DNA of 9,675 nt, from positions 1 to 9,675 of the forward strand of contig JBDQGZ010000071.1 of NCBI GenBank assembly GCA_040265115.1. Reading direction: 5' to 3'. The stretch is from M55B157 sp040265115. Lineage in GTDB: Bacteria; Actinomycetota; Actinomycetes; S36-B12. The notes under the pieces were generated by a model. It saw only the letters and a list, made by a program, of their open reading frames with translations, was not told the DNA's origin and ran no database searches. Both the position numbers and the translations under genes were made by a program. Of the stretch, positions 6,295-9,675 are shown piece after piece (the stretch's first letter is position 1; the number at the start of each line of letters is the position of its first letter).

Positions 6295-6337
6295 GGGGAC
6301 TCCCAGCCGAATCACAGGCAGTTCGGCGGGAGTCCCC
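6295..6337 (-). terminator. Strong hairpin terminator between the two paralogues
   Basis: GGGGACTCCC (6295-6304) pairs perfectly with GGGAGTCCCC (6328-6337). After one bulged A, GCCGAA (6306-6311) pairs with TTCGGC (6322-6327), giving a 16-bp stem with a 10-nt loop. It lies 19 bp beyond the paralogue B stop and about 50 bp before paralogue A. No U-tract follows, which is common for G+C-rich actinobacterial terminators. It argues that A and B have separate transcription or reduced read-through. Confidence 0.65.
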
Positions 6338-6356
6338 AGGCAATCGGTGGCCGTGG

Positions 6357-7037
6357 TCAGGACGCCGGGTTGAGTGCCGCGACCAGGGCGTCTTGTGCGG
6401 TGGCAATATCGGCGCGGAAGGTGTCCTTCGCGGCCTGCTTGGCCGCCTTCAGTTCACCCTTCGCTTCGCGCATTCCGCTCCGGAAGGTCTGGCGCGCGTC
6501 GCGCCTCTCGTCATCGGTGGTGGCTGCTTCCTTCGCGGCGTCATAGGTGGCACGAAGTTCTGTTCGCGCGGCATTGAAGTCTGCCTTGGCTGCAGCTTCG
6601 GTGTTGTTCCGAGTGGTCTTGGCCACCACGAGTGCCTCGCGGTAGTCCGCCACCGGCTGCACCTGGTCAGCAGGAAGGGTGGCCTGGTCGAAGGCGGTCA
6701 CTGCCGTGGACATCGCGGTGCGGAACTCCGCTCGCGCAGCTTCCTTGGCATCGCGGTCATCTCCGGCTGCCTCCATGGCCGCCTTGAGTGCCTCGCGCGC
6801 TTCGGCCCTCGCGGCAGCGAAGGTGGCCTGTGCTTCGTCGGTGACCGTGCGGTCGACCTGCTCATCGAGCCAACGGTCGAACACCTGGGCGTGGTGGCTC
6901 GGCTTGTTGGTCGAGGAGCTCGGGCGGTTATCACCGGGGTGAGCTGAGGCAGCGGTCGCTCCTGCGACTGCACCGCCAGCGATCAGGGAAACAGCGGCGA
7001 TGGCCGCGGCAATTCGCTGTGTCGAACGTCGGGACAT
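6357..7037 (-). CDS. Secreted Ala-rich helical protein, paralogue B
   Basis: This 226-residue product starts at the ATG at 7037, fixed by AGGAGGA 4 nt upstream and by a complete signal peptide (MSRRSTQRIAAAIAAVSLIA onward to TAASA) cut before HPGDNRP. A longer in-frame start at 7133 would put 32 unrelated residues before it. The mature protein carries a Ser/Asn/His-rich neck, then DRWLDEQVDRTVTDEA, an Ala-rich helical body with AEAREALKAAMEAAGDD, the shared LPADQVQPVADYREA, and a C-terminal QDALVAALNPAS. It is clearly homologous to paralogue A just downstream, so the pair is a tandem duplication that has diverged. High charge, no cysteine and no membrane anchor suggest a soluble exported helical bundle. 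I do not recognise a characterised family; function unknown. Confidence 0.85.
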   Translation of the reverse strand: MSRRSTQRIAAAIAAVSLIAGGAVAGATAASAHPGDNRPSSSTNKPSHHAQVFDRWLDEQVDRTVTDEAQATFAAARAEAREALKAAMEAAGDDRDAKEAARAEFRTAMSTAVTAFDQATLPADQVQPVADYREALVVAKTTRNNTEAAAKADFNAARTELRATYDAAKEAATTDDERRDARQTFRSGMREAKGELKAAKQAAKDTFRADIATAQDALVAALNPAS

Positions 7038-7041
7038 GGGA

Positions 7042-7048
7042 TCCTCCT
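7042..7048 (-). promoter_or_regulatory. Strong Shine-Dalgarno site of paralogue B
   Basis: Minus-strand AGGAGGA ends 4 nt before the ATG at 7037. It is the best ribosome site in the window and contrasts with the leaderless-looking starts of most neighbours. Confidence 0.75.
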
Positions 7049-7061
7049 GGGCTTCGCGGTG

Positions 7062-7142
7062 TGCTCGTGTCGAGCAGAACACCACGCAGTCTTGCGGTGT
7101 GGGGCAATGGATTTCGAGCCCAGACACCCTCATCCCAGGGTA
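7062..7142 (-). promoter_or_regulatory. Likely promoter and leader hairpin of paralogue B
   Basis: The 168-bp gap between the methyltransferase stop and paralogue B contains, on the minus strand, TACCCT (7137-7142) as a possible -10. Transcription from it would give a leader of roughly 90 nt. Within the leader, TGCTCG (7062-7067) and CGAGCA (7071-7076) form a perfect 6-bp stem with a 3-nt loop, about 14 nt upstream of the Shine-Dalgarno site. No -35 match was found, so this is tentative. Confidence 0.3.
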
Positions 7143-7205
7143 ATCAGCGCAGGTTCTTACCAGCCTCGAACATTCCTTACCGGACGCAGATCATGGCGGC
7201 GAAAA

Positions 7206-7868
7206 TCACTCGCTGGATGCATGCTGATCGAACTCGTGGCGTCGGATCCATGCGTGCATCGCGATAGCGGCAGCGGCGCCGGCATTGATAGACCGGGTGG
7301 AGCCGAACTGCGCGATCGACAGCACCGCACCACACGCCTCGTGTGCTTGCTCCGAGAGACCCGGGCCTTCCTGGCCGAACAGCAGCAGGCATCGCCTCGG
7401 CAGATCGAAGGTCTCCAGCGGAACGGATCCGGGCAGATTGTCGATCCCGATGATGGGAATTCCGTCAGCAGCGCACCACTCGATGAGTTCGGTGACGTTG
7501 TCGTGGTGGCGCACGTGCTGGTACCTCTCGGTCACCATCGCCCCGCGTCGGTTCCATCGACGCTTACCGATGATGTGGACCTCGGCGACATTGAAGGCGT
7601 TGGCAGTACGCACGACTGATCCGATGTTCATGTCGTGGGCGAAGTTCTCGATGCCCACATGCAGCTCATGCCGTCGTTGATCGAGATCGGCGATGATCGC
7701 CTCGAGGGTCCAGTAGCGGTAGGGATCGATGACGTTGCGCGTGTCCCCGTGTTCGAGAAGTTCTGGATCTAGCCGATCATCGGCTTCGCGGGCCGCTTCC
7801 CACGCATGAGGACCACCGGGCCACGGCCCCACCCCAACCCCGTCAGGGTGCGAGTCGTTGGTGTCCAT
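7206..7868 (-). CDS. TrmH/SpoU family RNA 2'-O-methyltransferase
   Basis: The predicted 220-residue protein has the three SPOUT motifs in order: HDMNIGSVVRTANAF at 78-92 (motif 1, with Asn81 and the likely catalytic Arg87), LLLFGQEGPGLS at 161-172 (motif 2), and LSIAQFGSTRSINAGAAAAI at 183-202 (motif 3). Such enzymes use S-adenosylmethionine to methylate a ribose 2'-OH in tRNA or rRNA and dimerise through the C-terminal knot. The first 50 residues are a poorly conserved Gly/Pro/Asp-rich extension. The target RNA cannot be read from the sequence. A SpoU-type methyltransferase near pyrE is a familiar actinobacterial arrangement. The ATG at 7868 has no Shine-Dalgarno site and TACGCT lies 8 nt upstream. 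It is divergent from the DUF368 gene, with 39 bp between start codons. Confidence 0.93.
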   Translation of the reverse strand: MDTNDSHPDGVGVGPWPGGPHAWEAAREADDRLDPELLEHGDTRNVIDPYRYWTLEAIIADLDQRRHELHVGIENFAHDMNIGSVVRTANAFNVAEVHIIGKRRWNRRGAMVTERYQHVRHHDNVTELIEWCAADGIPIIGIDNLPGSVPLETFDLPRRCLLLFGQEGPGLSEQAHEACGAVLSIAQFGSTRSINAGAAAAIAMHAWIRRHEFDQHASSE

Positions 7869-7876
7869 AACCCCGG

Positions 7877-7900
7877 AGCGTATTCACCACGGCCTAGACT
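7877..7900. promoter_or_regulatory. Divergent promoter region, methyltransferase / DUF368 gene
   Basis: On the minus strand TACGCT (7877-7882) ends 8 nt before the methyltransferase ATG. On the plus strand TAGACT (7895-7900) ends 7 nt before the GTG at 7908. The two -10 hexamers are only 12 bp apart and face away from each other, so the polymerase footprints would overlap. No -35 match stands out on either side. Confidence 0.5.
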
Positions 7901-7907
7901 CGCCCGC

Positions 7908-8822
7908 GTGGCGACACCGTCGATGAATCCGACCACCGTCGTCGTTGATCTCGCCCGCGGTGGTCTGATCGGGGCAGCCGAGGTCATCCCGGGAGTGAGC
8001 GGTGGCACCCTCGCCCTCATCGTCGGCATCTACGAGCGCCTCATCGACGCCGGCGCAACCCTCGTGCTCGCCGCTCGGCGGCTGCTGCACCTGACTCGAT
8101 CCGAGCCCGGGGTTCGCTCCGCAGCCCGCACTGCGGCGAGCGCACCCTGGGGTCTGCTCATCCCGGTCGCTGTCGGCATGGTGATCGCGCTCATCCTCGG
8201 CGCCCGAATCCTCGAACCGCTGCTCGAGTCGAATCCCGAGCAGATGCGTGCGGTGTTCTTCGGTCTGGTCGCCGCGGGCATCGTCGTGCCCGCGGGGATG
8301 GTCGCTCGGCTGGGTCGCTGGCGGCCAGCGGAGTACCTGCTGGCCCTGATCGCCGCCGGTGCCGCGTTCGCGCTTACCGGACTGCCCCCGACTGAGATCG
8401 CCGATCCATCTTTGGTGATCGTGTTCTTCGCCGCGGCCATCGCGGTCTGCGCGCTGGTGCTGCCCGGAGTTTCCGGTTCGTTCCTGCTGCTGTCGGTCGG
8501 CCTGTATGCGCCGACGATCGCCGCGGTCAACGATCGAAACATCAGCTATCTCGCCGTGTTCGCTGCGGGAGCCGTGATCGGGCTGGCCGTCTTCGTCTCC
8601 GTGCTGCGCTGGCTGCTCACCACCCGTGAGCGCGTCACGCTCATCATCCTCACCGGGTTGATGCTCGGTTCGCTGCGCGCACTGTGGCCCTGGCAGGACG
8701 ATGACCGCGGGCTGCTCGCCCCGAGTGGGGATGTCGGCATCACCGTGCTGCTCGGCGTGATCGCCGCGGTGGTTGTTCTCGCTCTGGTCGCCCTCGAGCG
8801 TCGCTTCGCAAACTCCCGGTAG
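7908..8822 (+). CDS. DUF368 membrane protein, probable polyprenyl-phosphate transporter
   Basis: This 304-residue integral membrane protein has the two DUF368 signature repeats, IPGVSGGT at 27-34 and LPGVSGSF at 185-192, one in each half, as expected of an inverted-repeat transporter fold. About eight or more hydrophobic segments follow. Members of DUF368 (PopT) have been shown to return undecaprenyl phosphate across the cytoplasmic membrane for reuse in cell-wall precursor synthesis; assignment here is by family. I chose the GTG at 7908 because TAGACT lies 7 nt upstream and the sequence reaches the first motif as in relatives. An in-frame ATG at 7806 would overlap the divergent methyltransferase and add a non-hydrophobic Pro/Arg-rich lead. 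It converges on pyrE with 9 bp between stops. Confidence 0.92.
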   Translation: MATPSMNPTTVVVDLARGGLIGAAEVIPGVSGGTLALIVGIYERLIDAGATLVLAARRLLHLTRSEPGVRSAARTAASAPWGLLIPVAVGMVIALILGARILEPLLESNPEQMRAVFFGLVAAGIVVPAGMVARLGRWRPAEYLLALIAAGAAFALTGLPPTEIADPSLVIVFFAAAIAVCALVLPGVSGSFLLLSVGLYAPTIAAVNDRNISYLAVFAAGAVIGLAVFVSVLRWLLTTRERVTLIILTGLMLGSLRALWPWQDDDRGLLAPSGDVGITVLLGVIAAVVVLALVALERRFANSR

Positions 8823-8831
8823 TTATTCGGT

Positions 8832-9374
8832 TTAGAGGCCGAGATCGGTGAGGGTGTAGGCAGCGCGGTACTCCAGCCCGGCGGCCTCAACAGCCTCGCG
8901 CGCCCCGCGGTCGACGATGACCGCGACCCCCACGATTTGTGCGCCCACCTCGCGCAGCGCCTCGACCGCGGCAAGCACCGACGACCCGGTCGTCGAGGTG
9001 TCCTCGACGGCGAGCACCCGGCGCCCCGACACATCGGGGCCCTCGATTCGGCGCTGCAGCCCGTGCGCCTTCCCCTCCTTGCGGACCACGAACGCATCGA
9101 GCGCCTTGCCGTGGGAGGCAGCGGAGGCATGCAACATCGCGGTGGCGATCGGATCGGCCCCGAGGGTGAGCCCGCCGACGGCGTCGAAGCTCCAGTCCTC
9201 GGTGAGGTCGAGCATCACGCGTCCGACCAGAGGCGCCGCCACCGAGTCGAGTGTGATGCGGCGCAGATCGATGTAGTAGTCCGCCTGGGCGCCGCTGGAC
9301 AGGGTCACCGTGCCATGCACGACCGCCTTGTCGAGGATCTCTTCACGCAGTGCACTCCAGGCAGGTGTTGTCAC
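8832..9374 (-). CDS. pyrE: Orotate phosphoribosyltransferase
   Basis: The 180-residue product transfers the phosphoribosyl group of PRPP to orotate to give OMP, the fifth step of UMP synthesis. It shows LSSGAQADYYIDLRR at 25-39 (substrate region), VVRKEGKAHG at 96-105 (flexible catalytic loop lysines) and the PRPP loop VLAVEDTSTTGSSV at 120-133. Length is normal for the short bacterial form. The start is GTG at 9374, with TAGGGT on the minus strand 6 nt upstream and no Shine-Dalgarno site, so it is probably leaderless. It shares a palindromic promoter with the divergent right-edge gene and converges on the DUF368 gene. No attenuator or PyrR-binding leader is possible if the mRNA starts at the GTG. 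Confidence 0.96.
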   Translation of the reverse strand: MTTPAWSALREEILDKAVVHGTVTLSSGAQADYYIDLRRITLDSVAAPLVGRVMLDLTEDWSFDAVGGLTLGADPIATAMLHASAASHGKALDAFVVRKEGKAHGLQRRIEGPDVSGRRVLAVEDTSTTGSSVLAAVEALREVGAQIVGVAVIVDRGAREAVEAAGLEYRAAYTLTDLGL

Positions 9375-9380
9375 GCCCCC

Positions 9381-9390
9381 ACCCTAGGGT
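9381..9390. promoter_or_regulatory. Palindromic bidirectional -10, pyrE / right-edge gene
   Basis: ACCCTAGGGT is a perfect 10-bp palindrome. On the plus strand it holds TAGGGT (9385-9390), ending 7 nt before the ATG at 9398. On the minus strand it holds TAGGGT (9381-9386), ending 6 nt before the pyrE GTG at 9374. The two hexamers share the central TA. The start codons are only 23 bp apart, so both messages would be leaderless and the two polymerases could not bind together. Confidence 0.6.
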
Positions 9391-9397
9391 GTGGCGC

Positions 9398-9675
9398 ATG
9401 GAATTCCCCGCAGTGGTGCTCACCAGCGGTGTCCCCTCCCCGCTCGATCAGGCGCTGCCCGGGGCGGTGCGGCTCGAGGACATCCCGGACGCCACTGACG
9501 AGGGGACCTGGGTCGCGCGCACCGCGATCGCCATCACCGCAGCCGTCCAGCAAATCCTGCTGGCCCCGCCCCTGCTACTGGTGTTCGCCGGCGAACATGC
9601 TCGGCAGGCCCCGCACCTCGGCTTCGCCCAGCGCGCCGCCCGCCGCAGCGTGCACGGCTACGTCCTGATCGATCC
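9398..9675 (+). CDS. Unrecognised protein, N-terminal part (cut by right edge)
   Basis: An open frame starts at the ATG at 9398 and runs without a stop off the right edge, giving 92 complete codons with strong third-position G/C preference. It begins MEFPAVVLTSGVPSPLDQAL. Later come a hydrophobic strand-like segment PPLLLVFAGEHA and a basic helix followed by GYVLID. The order of a hydrophobic strand, a turn and then a second strand GYVLID is reminiscent of alpha/beta-hydrolase-like proteins, but the nucleophile elbow GxSxG is not present where one would look for it, so I do not assign a family. The start is supported by TAGGGT 7 nt upstream, within the palindrome shared with pyrE. Confidence 0.7.
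   Translation, partial: MEFPAVVLTSGVPSPLDQALPGAVRLEDIPDATDEGTWVARTAIAITAAVQQILLAPPLLLVFAGEHARQAPHLGFAQRAARRSVHGYVLID

Noticed and set aside
5917..6947. Plus-strand open frames (209 and 184 codons) opposite the Ala-rich paralogues
   Set aside because: Alanine-rich codons (GCN) leave both strands stop-poor. The minus frames have signal peptides and homology to each other.
7038..7133. Upstream in-frame start for paralogue B at 7133
   Set aside because: It would bury the signal peptide behind 32 residues and translate through the strong Shine-Dalgarno site.
7154..7181. Near-repeat TTCTTACC / TTCCTTACC between the methyltransferase gene and paralogue B
   Set aside because: Too short and imperfect, with an unequal length, to separate from chance.
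7806..7907. Earlier in-frame ATG for the DUF368 gene
   Set aside because: It lies within the divergent methyltransferase gene and adds a Pro/Arg-rich lead not expected in DUF368 proteins. The GTG at 7908 has a well-placed -10.

Overview
The window is G+C-rich DNA with strong third-position G/C preference and many GTG starts. It carries the purF-purM / DUF3073 / amino-acid dehydrogenase neighbourhood that is familiar from Actinomycetota (for example Streptomyces). I read it as an actinobacterial chromosome fragment, possibly a metagenomic contig, but I cannot name the order. No tRNA, rRNA, CRISPR array, transposase or phage gene was seen.

Left block (1-2074, + strand): the 3' part of an unrecognised gene, a Leu/Val/Phe-type amino-acid dehydrogenase, and a DUF3073 gene behind a leader that can form hairpins. 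Bases 1-93 are an exact inverted copy of 688-780 inside the dehydrogenase, so the extreme left edge looks like a fold-back (assembly or amplification chimera) rather than native sequence. Purine block (2086-4724, - strand): purF and purM, overlapping by ATGA. They encode the first and fifth steps of IMP synthesis and converge on the DUF3073 gene. Upstream of purF is about 330 bp with a possible 46-codon single-span membrane ORF and a direct repeat.

Middle block (5055-7037): a small multi-span DUF6790-like membrane protein (+), then two tandem paralogous genes (-) for secreted, alanine-rich helical proteins of unknown function, separated by a strong hairpin terminator. Right block (7206-9675): a TrmH/SpoU RNA methyltransferase (-) divergent from a DUF368 polyprenyl-phosphate transporter (+), which converges on pyrE (-). 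pyrE is in turn divergent from a gene cut by the right edge (+).

A recurring theme is promoter architecture. Most promoter-proximal genes have a TAnnnT-like -10 hexamer ending 6-8 nt before the start codon and no Shine-Dalgarno sequence, as expected for leaderless mRNAs. The clearest case is the pyrE/right-edge gene pair, whose two -10 elements are the two halves of one perfect 10-bp palindrome. purF and pyrE both consume PRPP, so the window joins purine and pyrimidine synthesis. The two paralogous secreted proteins and the DUF6790-like gene with its repeat are the least explained parts.
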